The notes under the pieces were generated by a model. That model ran no database searches. It had not been told where the DNA came from and worked only from the letters and a program-made list of their open reading frames with translations. Shown piece by piece: positions 1 through 10,576 of a DNA stretch of 64,000 bases. This DNA comes from Zygnema cylindricum (lineage: Eukaryota > Streptophyta > Zygnematophyceae > Zygnematales > Zygnemataceae). The position numbers were made by a program, and so were the translations under genes. The stretch covers positions 62,001-126,000 of the forward strand of contig JBBHKE010003045.1 of assembly GCA_037447655.1 (NCBI GenBank), given 5' to 3'. Within the stretch, counting starts at the first letter, position 1. Every line of letters begins with the position of its first letter.

Positions 1-437
1 CCCTTTGCTACACTTTTAACAATTAAGAGCTTAGCAACCTTGTCTTTGAAGTTCCACTTTTCATTCTCTGATCTTTCGATCTGAAACTTTATCGCCGTTG
101 CTAGTGGTGCTGCTGCCGGTATCGCCTTCGGCAATGGTGTCACTTGAGTTGCAACTCCTCCCATTTCTCCTTCCATGACAATCTCCTCTCCTTCCTCGTC
201 TTCATCCTCAGTGATGGTGGCAGCTGTTCTACCTACTGTAGAGGCGGAGGTGCCAAAAAAACGCGTTCCTCCAAACCCAGGTGGAGGTGGGCATCGAACT
301 TGTCCGGACACTATGCCCCATAGGTGTTTCTCAAATAGTTCTCCCTCCATCATCATTTCCCAATAAAAAAAGTCTGATCCATCAAATATGGGCACCCTAG
401 AGGGTGGGCCCATAACCTGCAATTCTGTGGTCTCCAT
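1..437 (-). CDS. Copia element E: 5' part of gag (partial, runs off the window)
   Basis: An open frame of about 145 codons runs leftward from an ATG at 437 to the window edge with no stop. The first eight codons lie in the LTR; the frame then reads through the primer site and gives V-M-G-P-P-S-R-V-P-I-F-D-G. This is the N-terminal motif of copia Gag polyproteins (DUF4219/UBN2 type), followed by a Tyr-Trp pair and an acidic, Glu-rich stretch. It aligns with the starts of elements A (5,158) and B (42,835). Gag would form the particle that packages element RNA. The rest of Gag and Pol lies outside the window, so whether the element is intact cannot be judged. The plus-strand ORF overlapping this region is a shadow. 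Confidence 0.8.
   Translation of the reverse strand, partial: METTELQVMGPPSRVPIFDGSDFFYWEMMMEGELFEKHLWGIVSGQVRCPPPPGFGGTRFFGTSASTVGRTAATITEDEDEEGEEIVMEGEMGGVATQVTPLPKAIPAAAPLATAIKFQIERSENEKWNFKDKVAKLLIVKSVAK
403..417 (-). promoter_or_regulatory. Primer-binding site of copia element E (half-tRNA type)
   Basis: Directly after the LTR end, the minus strand reads GGTTATGGGCCCACC. This is complementary to the anticodon arm of plant initiator tRNA-Met (anticodon CAU within GGGCCCATAACC), not to the tRNA 3' end. Drosophila copia and yeast Ty5 use this kind of site, primed by a tRNA-iMet cleaved in the anticodon loop. The match to the plant tRNA is from memory. The site is also coding (Val-Met-Gly-Pro in gag). 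Confidence 0.72.
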
Positions 438-1318
438 TGACCCAGAGAATGAGCAGCCTATGTAAAGCCTCTAGGATAATATTTGCCTCTTCTACTTTCC
501 CGCTGAATAAGCGCCGCCCAGGCACACAAATATTCTGACCACTCTCACCCTTGTGAGGAGAAGACTCCCTTGAGTCAAACGCAAAAAGAATCACTGAATT
601 TGCTCCCCTAAGCAGTAAAATATGGTTGGTCAAAAATGACCTTTATAGTTACAAGCTCTCTTACAGAGAGGTACCTAAATTTCACTAAGTCCTGGTCTGC
701 CTACTTACGACTGCCTACTACTAAACCCTAGTCTAATAGAAACACTATTTAGTACAAGAAGGTACATTAGGCGATGTACTAATTGTACGGCCATTGTGCG
801 TCATGGCTTTCAAAGTGATCCTTTCAAAACGGGAGCCATGGTTCCTCCTCCCATCTTCTCTGGTATCCAATAGTATGGTGCCACGTGGCATCGCGTGACG
901 CTATCCCTAAAGGCCGCTGAAATTTTATTGCGGGTGGCGGCTGCAATTCTGGCCGTCCGATCATTTGTATTTATGCGGCTTCGATTTGCTTCCATGCATG
1001 AATTGATTAATGCGTATTTTCGTTAGTCTGTTGCAAAAATTAGCCCGTTTAACAAATAGATAAGTATGCGTGAAACGTAATACGTATATCGTTTCGTTAG
1101 TGCCTTAATGGATAAGGCTAAGGTCTAAGTAGTATTCCGTAGACCCCGGTTTAAATCCGGCTAGAGGCAGTATTTTGCTTCAAATAGTAAAATACGTTCT
1201 ATTTCATTCTCCCTCCTAAATTACGTGGCAGCCATGGCGTGCCTTTGGTTCTCTCTTTCTCTTTCTTTACATTCTAACTAAACTATAAAAGTGAACTATT
1301 AATTACCTCTTTTGAACA
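418..1318 (-). mobile_element. Copia element E: 5' LTR
   Basis: On the minus strand the repeat begins TGTTCAAAAG and ends GAATTGCA, directly followed by the primer site. Its second half aligns with the LTR of element A and with the solo LTR at 32,974: a CAGTGATT-TTTTTGC block, the GACTC...GAGTC hairpin, and the end motif ATCCTAGAGGC. The 5' part carries a GCCATGGCTGCC motif also found in the LTR of A. The right boundary (1318) is set by comparison with the starts of the other LTRs. The 3' LTR is not in the window, so there is no target duplication to check. Confidence 0.72.
1096..1170 (+). other. tRNA-Arg-like module inside LTR E (antisense to the element)
   Basis: An A-box-like stretch (TGCCTTAATGGATAAGGC) and a B-box-like stretch (GGTTTAAATCC) lie about 45 bases apart, as in a tRNA gene. 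The GGATAAGGC core and the TCTA...CCGTAGA middle resemble plant tRNA-Arg genes. It cannot be folded into a clean cloverleaf, so it is a tRNA-like relic or Pol III promoter rather than a tRNA gene. It lies 150-220 bases from the LTR start, in U3. Confidence 0.5.
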
Positions 1319-1685
1319 CCCTACATCTATGTCAGACCAAGAGAACACCTGTCCGTTCTCCACTAACAGCTTGGAGAGCCAGGCCTGCTGTTGTGAGTCT
1401 AGCTGTTCCCCTAAAGTCTAGTCCATCTTCTCGAGTTCCAGTGCCGCCAATGCTTCCTGTGGCCGACCCCAAAGGTAGATGTCGAATTCTTGTTCCACCT
1501 GTGGATCTCTCTCCGGCTCGGCTGCTACTGCTGACAACTTCCCCTAAGCTGCCCTATTCTAAGCTTGCGCTCCCCCCCACTGAGGAAACTCTTGGGTTCG
1601 GTATTTTCTATGAATGTAATTGGTTTATTTTTTTTCTTCTTGCCTCTCTCCCCCCCTCAAGCTGTAAAGTTGTTTGCATATCCAA
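1319..1685. other. Stretch between the methyltransferase stop and LTR E; nothing recognised
   Basis: On the minus strand this follows the methyltransferase stop codon of element D. It may be the next part of D, cut by the insertion of element E, but no reverse transcriptase or integrase motif can be read on either strand. The open plus-strand frame here has no recognisable domain. Confidence 0.3.
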
Positions 1686-3161
1686 CTACTGTAGAGCTTG
1701 AAGGTATGTTGTCAGTGACTTTGGAGATTGGAGGCTAGAGAATGCTAGAGAATGTTGCAGCACCCATGAAATTGCATTCAAATCCATACTTTGCCCGATT
1801 AAACTACATCTTTTTGAGGCGAAGACCCTTGGTGCTGCCGTGGTTGCCGGTCAAAATCCCATTGCTTGTTGTCGTTCCTCAGTACTTGGTGCTGTCCACG
1901 TAGCGTTTGTACTGTCAAAGATCATTCCTGGTGCGCCCTTCCGGTAAGCATGGCTGTTAGGGAAAGATACCAAGGTCGGTAGGGCCCTTCGTGGATTCCT
2001 AGGTTTATTGCAACCGAAAAAGGGTTCTCGGTCAGATGTGGTAACAGGGTGGCCATTCGCCCTGGTCCGAGGATTTGTTGAATTTTGATGTAGGGATCCA
2101 AAACCTGTGTGTTTAACAGCTGTTAAAGGAAAGTCAGAGGCACCAAGTTGATCCAATAAGCCCGAACTCAGTGGGCTCTTGATCCGACTTGCGCTGCATC
2201 AAACACTCTTGGAGTGCCCAAAACCTTGGTCACTTGGTTCCAACTGTAGAATACCTGTTTCCTTTTATCATCTGTGGGGTGAACATTTTCCAAGACGTAC
2301 CCCACTGGTGTGTCCTGGCGTCCTTGTAACCTTATTATCAGTCGAGTCATTTGAAAAAATGTTCTACTACGGACATCAAAGTGTCCCTTGCCTTGTCCCG
2401 CTAACGAATACCCCTGGCAAGGCCATCCAGCGATCACCAGGTCTACCCTTCCAAGCTTCTCCAAATGTGAATCCGTGATGTTTTCTACATTCTAGAAAAG
2501 CGTAGGGTGAGAGTTAGAAATGGCGGACACCAGGAGTTGCTGTGGGTAAAGTTGGTGCAGCTGTTGCAGTCTATAGTCACTGACTGCACGGGCGTCCGGT
2601 TTTAATCTTCACTGGCGAGTATGTTTCTACTTGGTATCGCGCTATCAGGACGGCTTCCAGGTCAGAACTAATGTTGGAGAATAACGAGAGAATCCGCAGT
2701 CCTGAGGGCGAGATCTCCAATGACACCACTTGTCGGTTGAAGTCCTTCTCTGGGATAGGAACCGTTGGGCGTTCGGGCCGGATGAACCTTGTTGTCCCGG
2801 ATAATATGACGACAAAGCTCATGTCCACTCCCCGCCGAAGTGTGGCCATGTGTCCCAATCTGTTCTGATACTCCCTTTCCCACCGCTTGGAAATGGGAAA
2901 TTCCAAGATGAAATTCGCGATATAAGTGGAATCTTCGAACATCTCTGAAGGGGTGGATGCAGAGTATACCAGATAACATCCAGCCACAAGAACAGTCGTT
3001 TTCCCCAGGTTCCATAAATCCAAGGGGACCACCACTTTGGTGCCCTCGGGATCTTTCGGGTCTGAAACTGTATTTTGTTCCTTCCATATACTCAACTCTA
3101 TGTTCAACCTTGTCCATGTAGCCATACCCAACTGAATTTCAAATTGCTTACCTTCCACCAC
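1686..3161 (-). pseudogene. Element D: C5 cytosine-5 DNA methyltransferase domain (decayed)
   Basis: Read leftward through several frames, the region holds the ordered motifs of a C5 DNA methyltransferase. Motif I is degenerate (GLRILSLF-S-N, near 2,690). Motif IV AGWPCQGYS carries the catalytic Cys (codon 2,417-2,419), motif VI is ENVHP (Glu near 2,290), and a motif VIII-like GSRAH-stop-VRAYW follows near 2,170. The target-recognition/IX part reads LPTLVSFPNSHAYR and ends AMGF; motif X is GQSMDLN near 1,765. The catalytic PCQ and ENV are intact. The frame is broken by in-frame stops at 1,851-1,853 and 2,168-2,170 (both TGA where family members have Arg), by another stop near 2,485, and by frameshifts near 2,130 and 2,580. 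An active copy would methylate cytosine; this one cannot make a full protein. It lies directly behind the element's protease. Confidence 0.85.
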
Positions 3162-3521
3162 AAGGAAGGGGAGCTAAATTTGAACGTGTTGGCCTGCGTC
3201 ATCCACGAATTCGATTTCTATTGCTTTAATGATGGCATATACTGGTTTGCTCCCACTGCTGACTGTGATCAGGCATATTTCACTGGGATTGATTTCTGGC
3301 CTGATTTCCTCGGGCATTTTCTCTAATGCTGAGGTGGTTATGAGATTAGAAAGGGCTCCATTATCCACTACTGCATCTTGATACCCGGCATATCCATTAA
3401 GTTTAAAATTACCTGTCCTGTTAAGAATAAGAGCCATCGACAGGGTCTTATAATCTTTATCTGCCATAGAAGTTTTTGGTTCTACCGACATGAAGACTAT
3501 CTTGGGTGGTTCTGCCAACAC
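3162..3521 (-). pseudogene. Element D: retropepsin-like aspartic protease
   Basis: The frame contains an aspartic-protease core: YQDAVVDNGALSNLI, where D-N-G replaces the usual D-T/S-G, followed by the spacing and hydrophobic strands of an A2-type retropepsin (VEFVDDAGQHVQI). One in-frame TAG at 3,174-3,176 separates it from the continuation LPFLVVEGKQFEIQLG, which leads without a break into the methyltransferase frame. The protease would cleave the Gag-Pol polyprotein. The D-N-G active site may be a mutation or a family variant. Confidence 0.68.
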
Positions 3522-4128
3522 GACCCTGTCCTTCCTGGTGTGAATCTCTTCCCCTAATGCCTAAATGAGGATTTCTTCGGGCAAATTGTGGGAGGAAGTT
3601 AGCGTTTTGAAATTGGTGAAGGCGTAGGGCATCACGTGTCGTACTAACATAATTGCATGTTTGGAAGAAGGAGGGTAAGTTTTTAGGCAATGAAATGGGT
3701 GAGTCCTCGTCTTCCGATTTCTCCTGTTCCCACCCCTCGCTTCATCATCTTCTGCGTCAAAGTTCTATATTGGAGGTGTAATTGGTGGATCTGCGGTTGG
3801 TCTTTCAACCAAGTATCGGTCGAACCATTCCTAATATGTTTCAGTGGTTAAAGCATCCTTTTCCAGCTGTGGTTTCTTGTAACTCTCGAAACCGGGAGGA
3901 AGTTTCTTTGGAGCCGAAAGAGGCGGATGGGTCGGTTTTAGCCCCAGCCCAATGTCACTATTCAACAGGACAGCTCGCTGTGTGAAAGATAAAGGACTGG
4001 TGGTTTTGCGGCTGTGGTCCTTTCGGTCCAACGGTTGTATGTCATTTCTCTGTGCAGACGTGGTAGAGCGGAGTTGCCTACGATTGTCCCCGACACCGAC
4101 CTTCTAACCTCTGGATAGATAGGTCCGA
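3522..4128 (-). pseudogene. Element D: linker between zinc knuckle and protease, left part
   Basis: Frames broken by shifts and stops (4,031-3,831 and 3,690-3,457) encode Pro/Lys-rich linker sequence (for example SAPKKLPPGFESYKKPQ) that joins the protease. The target duplication shows that this sequence was continuous with 10,572 before element A inserted. No domain is recognised. Confidence 0.5.
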
Positions 4129-5177
4129 TGTTGAAATAAGTAGTTTTGAGTATATTTTCTAGGTCTAAATTTATTAGAAAACAGGAAAAGAAAATGAAGG
4201 CAGCCTGCCTCTATCTCTTCTCTCTCTCTCGCCCCCATACTTGTTGTAGTCACTGAAGGAGAGAGAGAGAGCAATGGAGCCATGGCTGCCTCAACTCCAT
4301 AGGAAGGACTAAAGAGTGGCTTAAGCCACTCTCAACAAAAGGTTGAGTCCGGCAGGACTCGAACCCCAGACTGGTAGAGCGCGGCGTAGACGTTAGCTCT
4401 AACCAGTCTGTCGTAGAAGTCCGTTAGGAGATATAGGGTTTCATTTTTATTTAAACTATTGTAATGTACTAGATTCATTTAACTGAAACTCTTCACGCCA
4501 CGCATAGATACAGTTCTACAAAGTACGAAGTACTGTACTTGTTTGAAATGGATATCGCGCATTTTGTTTCGACAGCGAAACAAATATCGCGCAAGTATTT
4601 ATTACGGCCAAGATTGAATTTCGCGTCAAATCTAACGCCGCACATCATCGCCAAAATCCCGGAATGGTCATTTTGGCATTTAGTTACGTGGCATGACTTG
4701 GCGCCATGTGGGAAGACATCATTCGGTCGCGGGAATTCCGAGGAACGTACGGACGAGTGGAAAGTGGACACGCGTCCACTTAATGGCCTTGTCGTACAGA
4801 GGCCGTACAGAAAGTACATCGGCAGTATTACTTTCTAGTACTATACAGTTTTGTGATTGGTTCGTACAGGCAGTAGATAGGAGCTGTGAGAGGGAATTAG
4901 GAAAAACTAGGACTTAGGAAAATTAAGGTAGATAGTCCTCTCTCTCTGAGAGTTTGTATAAATTGGCATCTTTGCCACCCTATAACTTATCGGCTGGTTG
5001 GCTGTTTTCAGTGATTCTTTTTGTTACGGACTCATGGGAGTCCAGGCTGCACAGGGGTGCAGTCAAATTGTTAGTTTGCCTTCTTGGGAAGAAGTGGTCG
5101 TGGCTTAAGGTGGGTTAGTTAAACACTATCTAGAGGCTTCCTGTATTCTGTAGTCCAATGGAGGACACATAATTGCA
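4129..5177 (+). repeat. 5' LTR of copia element A
   Basis: The repeat carries an antisense tRNA-like module (4,345-4,423). A likely TATA box, GTATAAATTGGC, lies near 4,957, just behind a CTCTCTCTCTGAGAG hairpin. The same TATA position is seen in the related solo LTR (TGTATAAATATG near 33,899). Gag translation would start at ATG 5,158 in the LTR, but this copy has TAA at 5,170-5,172 where the 3' LTR still has GAA. Confidence 0.9.
4345..4423 (-). other. tRNA-like module in the 5' LTR of element A (antisense)
   Basis: On the minus strand, CAGACTGGTTAGAGC matches a tRNA D-arm/A-box and GGGGTTCGAGTCC matches a T-arm/B-box. They are spaced as in a tRNA with a normal anticodon arm between. The arms do not fold perfectly. 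It lies in U3 on the strand opposite to the element. Confidence 0.55.
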
Positions 5178-8100
5178 GGTTATGGGCCAACCCTCTAGGG
5201 TGCCCACCTTCAATGGATCTGGGTTCATCTATTGGGAAGCCATGATGTTGGGAGCTTTGTGTGAAAAACGATACTGGGGTATCGTCAGTGGACAAGTGAA
5301 ACATCCACCTTCGTGAACTCCACCAGGATTTGGGGGAGTAAGGTTTTCTGCAACAACGGCTGCCTCAGCCGAGGAGGCAGATGATGGGGACAGCAGTGTG
5401 TCTGCAAAGGGGAAAGGGAAAGAGACACCCCTCACTCCTATTGCCACAGTATCGGGAGCGGCGACCGTGAAGACCGTGGAGAACGATACTCAAATGTGGG
5501 AGGATGTAAACATGGCTGCCAAGAACTTCATTCTGAGGCACCTCACTCAAGGTTTGGCCACTCCTCATCTTCACATTTACAAGGCGGAGGAGTTGTGGGA
5601 GAGTTTAGTGGAGATTTATAAAGCTGGAACTATTCAGGAGCTCCAGTTGGCTGAGCAAAAGCTATTGAGTTACAGTAACAAAGGAGGAAAGATGTTAGAT
5701 TACTGTAATGATTTTTCTTATTTGTATATGGAAATGGAAAGTGGCGGGTGGACAGGTACAATGAAAATGAAAGTTAACACCCTTATCATAAAATTACCAG
5801 ATGAGTTCGAAAACATAGTGTACCGAGTACAAGGAATGCCTGATAGTTCATGGAAATGGAACACAGTAGTCAGGATGATACTTGTGCAGGAAAACACAAT
5901 GGAGATTAGGAGAGGAGGAAAGAGCATTCAAGCTCTAGCAGCAGGAGGGGACCGATGGGGGAAGGACCCGAAGAAACCTTATAGAGGGGAAAGAGATATT
6001 TCTGGGGGACAGAGGCCCGCAAAGGGTCTTTGTCATTATTGCAAAAAGCCGGGACACTTTATTGCAGATTGTGTCAAGCTATCAGAGCTGAGGCTCCAAG
6101 AGAACCGTGGAGGAGGTTCTTCCGGAGGGAAGAAAAAGGCACTTGTGGTAACAAAAGTGTCACGAGAAACCAAGGATGAGTCATCAGAGGAGGATGGGGA
6201 ACTTCTTCTTGACGAGAGTCTGGAGGAGAAAGAGATCCCTCGGAGGCAAAAGTGTGCCCTTGGAGCAATTCAGGAAGCTCCACAGGAAGGATGGATCATC
6301 GACTCAGGCGCATCCATGCATATGTGTCGTGATAAAGAACTCTTCACTAAGCTAAGAAAAATTCCTACTGTAGAGATAGAGTATGGGGATGGGAGAGTGG
6401 TTACAACAGATCTAGTGGGATCAGTAGATCTGAAAGTCTTAGTGGAGGGTAAGACTTCTAGACTTACATTCTCAGATGTACTTTACATTCCTCAGCTGAG
6501 TAAAAATCTTGTCTCTACGTCTGTGTTAGATGACAAAGAATTTGATACTTTCACTAGAAAAGGAGTCTTTACAGCTAAGTATGGGAATGAAGTTTACTTC
6601 ACAGCAGATAAGGGTAGCCAAGGAATGTTTAGGCTTAACCTGAGTAATGAAAAGAAGAATGCTTATTATGTTGGTGTTCCTAAGGTGATGATTTGGCATA
6701 AGCGGTTGGGGCATGTGCATTTTGATAGGTTGAGGGAAATGAAAAAGCTTGGGGTAGTAGATGGCATTCAGTTTGAGGATAATGAAATGATGGATGATTG
6801 TAGTGGTTGTGCTCAAGGTAAGGCTCACAGACTTCCCTTTCCTAAAGCCGCCACATATAGAGGTGAGAAAGTGTTAGATTTGGTCCACACAGATATTTGG
6901 GGACCTGCAAAAGTACCTTCGGTTGGAGGAAAGAGGTATATGATGACAATAACTGATGACTGGTCTAGATACTCTAGAGTCTACTTTCTGAAAACAAAGT
7001 CTGAAGCATCAACTTACTTCAAAGAATATAAAGCTTAGAGTGAGAAGTTGCATGAAACCCCCATTAAGAGGATAAAGAGTGATAATGGGGGGGAATATAC
7101 CTCTAACGAGTTTGAGGAATATCTGAGAGATGAGGGAGTGCAGCACCAAAAAACTGTACCATATAACCCGGAACAAAATGGGGTAGCTGAGAGGTTGAAT
7201 CGAACACTAGGAGATAGTGTGCGCAGTATGTTGGCAGACAAGAAAATATGAAAGAGATTTTGGGCAGAAGCAATGAACTGTGCCAACTACATTAAGAACA
7301 GAGTCCTTACCTCAGCTGTAAAGGGAATGACACCTTATGAGAGATGGGTTGGAAGGAAACCAGATATCTCACACCTTAAAGTATTTGGTAGCCAAGTTTA
7401 CAGTCTTGACACGGATAGGAAAAATTGGAAACTAGATGCTAAGGGAAAACCTGGATACTTTGTGGGATATGATGAGGATGTTTAGGGATATAGAGTCTAT
7501 GACTTAGCAAAGAAAGATATCATTTTGGTCAAACACTTAGTTGTCATGGATGAAGGGAAGTCATTTGACCCCTTCAAATATACAAAGAAGATAAGGATCA
7601 GATTTGAGTCCGAAAGTGAGGAGAACTCGGTCGTTCCCGAAAAAGACATGAGTGAAACCGTGATTACAGATTCAGGGGAGATCAAAGATACAGGAGACTC
7701 ACCGGAAACCTCACATACTCCTATGGACTTCGAGGAGATAGAAGAAGCAGGACAAGATACGGTTTTTATGGACAGGGGAGCCGATGAGACAGTGAGAAGA
7801 AATCCAAGACTTCCATCCATTCCAGCTTCGGAGTTTGAGGGAGGAAGGAGGAGCAGCAAAAGGATACAGGAAAAACAAGCTGCCCATAAGGTAACTAAGC
7901 TATCTCACCCAGATGAGCCTCAGTCTTACTTAGAGGCAGTGATTAGTCCAGAGAAAGAAAGATGGATTAGAGCCATAAATGATGAGATGGCTTCTATCAT
8001 GGAAGCAAATACTTGGGAACTAGGGGATTGCCCTCCAGACAGAAAACCTATTGGATGTAAATGGGTATTTAAACTAAAACTGAACCCAGATAATACAATT

Positions 8101-9507
8101 GAGAGGTATAAGGCTCGATGGGTAGCGAAGGGGTTCACCCAAAAAGAGGGGATTGACTATGAGGAGACCTTTGCTCCAGTTGTTCGGTTCCCATCGGTAA
8201 GGATTCTCCTCAGTCTGGCCGCAGCGGAAGACATGGAAATACACCAGATGGACATTAAGACTGCTTTTCTTAATGGTGAGTAAGAGGAAGAAATTTTTAT
8301 GAGGAAACCCGAGGGGTTTGTGGAAGAACGAGAAGAGAGCAAAGTTTGCAGGCTCATAAAGTCCTTATATGGACTGAAACAGGCTCCCCGACAGTGGAAT
8401 AAGAAACTAGATGAGTTTCTCACCGATCTGGGATACATCCGGATCAGCTCTGACCATTCTATCTATATGTTTGAAGATGGGAATTGTGTCATTTTTATTG
8501 CAATTTATGTGGATGATCTGCTTCTGTTAAGTAAGTCTTTGGAGAATATCAATAGGCTAAAGAAAGATCTTAGGGGCGGACTTGATATGAAGGATTTAGG
8601 GGAGGCAAAATATATTTTGGGGATCCAAATGGAGAGAGATAGGGGGAAGAAGATTATCAGACTTACTCAGAAAGAAGCAATAGGTAATATGCTTGAGAAA
8701 TTCCAGATGGAAAATGCTAACAGTTGTACCACTCCCATGGACTTGAAAAAAGTAAGTGATGGGAGTGTAAAAGGAGGAGTGATGATCTTAGACGATCAGA
8801 TGAGTCCAGAGGAGAGAGAGTTCATGAAGTCTATCCCTTATAGACAGGTCGTAGGAAGCTTAATCTATTTTATGAATTGTACCAGGCCGGACATAGCGGC
8901 AGCAGTTGGTGTACTCAGTAGGAGTCTTAATGATCCTAGGAAGAGGGATTGGGAGGCAGCCAAGAGAGTCATGAGATATCTGGTGGGAACTAGAGAGTTA
9001 TGGTTGCATTTGGGAGGGGAGCACACTGACATCACTACTTGGAGTGATGCCAGTTATGGGGACGCACCTATGAGACGATGCACTTCTGGGTATGTGTTGT
9101 ATGTTGGGGAAGGTGCTTGCTGTTGGAGCAGTAAGCAACAAAAGGTGGTTGCTCAGTCCACTATGGAGGTTGAGTACATGGCCTCTTGTTCTGCTGTGAA
9201 AGAGTTGATGTGGGTCAAGTCTTTACTGCAAGAACTGGGGTATATGAAAGAGGGAGTGCATGAAGTTTTTTGTGATAATTAAGCGGCCATAGCAATTGCA
9301 GCCAATCCAAAACATCATTTTAAGGCTAAACATATGGACATAAGATTAAGTTTTTTAAGAGAAAAAGTGGAGAATAAAATAGTGAATCTTGTATATAGAT
9401 CTGATAAGGAAATGGTGGTTGACATGATGACAAAACCTGTGCCCTCTCCAAAGTTAAAATATTGTAGGGAAAAATGTGGCTTAAAAGAAAAATTAAAATT
9501 AGACTAG
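5158..9507 (+). pseudogene. Element A: gag-pol polyprotein, six internal stops and no frameshift
   Basis: A single frame runs from the primer-site ATG (5,182), with an LTR start at 5,158, to TAG at 9,505. Domains in order: Gag; CCHC knuckle CHYCKKPGHFIADC near 6,031; protease WIIDSGASMHMC near 6,292; integrase with an HHCC part (HKRLGHVH...CSGC) and the D,D,E core (HTDIWGP, SDNGGEYTS, PEQNGVAERLNRT); RT with YVDDLLLL near 8,507; RNase H (WSDASYGD, near 9,041). Catalytic residues look intact. Stops lie at 5,314 (TGA), 7,036 (TAG), 7,249 (TGA), 7,483 (TAG), 8,281 (TAA) and 9,280 (TAA), plus the LTR TAA at 5,170. All pieces stay in the same frame. As it stands the copy cannot make Pol. Confidence 0.92.
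5178..5189 (+). promoter_or_regulatory. Primer-binding site of element A (half-tRNA type)
   Basis: GGTTATGGGCCA directly follows the LTR. Eleven bases match the complement of the initiator tRNA-Met anticodon arm; the twelfth is A instead of C. The ATG at 5,182 inside it is in frame with gag. Confidence 0.75.
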
Positions 9508-9520
9508 AAAATAAGGGGAG
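9508..9520 (+). promoter_or_regulatory. Polypurine tract of element A
   Basis: AAAATAAGGGGAG sits directly before the 3' LTR. This is the normal place for the plus-strand primer. Confidence 0.85.
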
Positions 9521-10571
9521 TGTTGAAATAAGTAGTTTTGAGTATATTTTCTAGGTCTAAATTTATTAGAAAACAGGAAAAGAAAATGAAGGCAGCCTGC
9601 CTCTATCTCTTCTCTCTCTCTCGCCCCCATACTTGTTGTAGTCACTGAAGGAGAGAGAGAGAGAGCAATGGAGCCATGGCTGCCTCAACTCCATAGGAAG
9701 GACTAAAGAGTGGCTTAAGCCACTCTCAACAAAAGGTTGAGTCCGGCAAGACTCGAACCCCAGACCGGCAGAGGGCGGCGTAGCCGTTAGCTCTAACCAG
9801 TCTGTCGTAGAAGTCCGTTTGGAGATATAGGGTTTCATTTTTATTTAAACTATTGTAATGTACTAGATTCATTTAACTGAAACTCTTCACGCCACGCATA
9901 GATACAGTTCTACAAAGTACGAAGTACTGTACTTGTTTGAAATGGATATCGCGCATTTTGTTTCGACAGCGAAACAAATATCGCGCAAGTATTTATTACG
10001 GCCAAGATTGAATTTCGCGTCAAATCTAACGGCGCACATCATCGCCGAAATCCCGGAATGGTCATTTTGGCATTTAGTTACGTGGCATGACTTGGCGCCA
10101 CGTGAGAAGACATCATTCGGTCGCGGGAATTCCGAGGAACGTACGGACGAGTGGAAAGTGGACACGCGTCCACTTAATGGCCTTGTCGTACAGAGGCCGT
10201 ACAGAAAGTACATCGGCAGTATTACTTTCTAGTACTATACAGTTTTGTGATTGGTTCGTACAGGCAGTAGATAGGAGCTGTGAGAGGGAATTAGGAAAAA
10301 CTAGGGTTTAGGATAATTTAGGTAGATAATCCTCTCTCTCTGAGAGTTTGTATAAATTGGCATCTTTGCCACCCTATAACTTATCGGCTGGTTGGCCGTT
10401 TTCAGTGATTCTTTTTGCTACGAACTCAGGGGAGTCCAGGCTGCACAAAGGTGCAGTCAAATTGTCAGTTTGCTTTCTTCAGAAGAAGTGGTCGTGGCTT
10501 AAAGTGGGTTAGTTAAACACTATCTAGAGGCTTCCTGTATTCTGTAGTCCAATGGAGGACACAGAATTGCA
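9521..10571 (+). repeat. 3' LTR of copia element A
   Basis: This pairs with 4,129-5,177. It differs by roughly thirty substitutions and a 2-base change in a GA run. The tRNA-like module is kept at 9,739-9,817 (minus strand). Here the in-LTR gag start reads ATG-GAG-GAC-ACA-GAA, without the stop seen in the 5' copy. Confidence 0.92.
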
Positions 10572-10576
10572 TCCGA

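Larger units (their letters stand above)
4129..10571 (+). mobile_element. Copia element A, complete, with two LTRs
   Basis: The 5' LTR is 4,129-5,177 and the 3' LTR 9,521-10,571; they are about 97% identical by eye. Both begin TGTTG and end TTGCA. The target duplication TCCGA lies at 4,124-4,128 and 10,572-10,576. The internal part has a half-tRNA primer site, one gag-pol frame in the order Gag, protease, integrase, RT, RNase H (Ty1/copia order), and a polypurine tract. It inserted into the Gag-protease linker of element D. Confidence 0.95.

Noticed and set aside
175-366. Plus-strand ORF of 63 codons
   Set aside because: It lies opposite the open gag frame of copia E and has a Ser-run typical of a shadow frame.
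4539-4838. ORFs in both LTRs of element A (also 9,933-10,232)
   Set aside because: They are conserved only because the LTRs are copies of each other; there is no known motif and the antisense frame is equally open.
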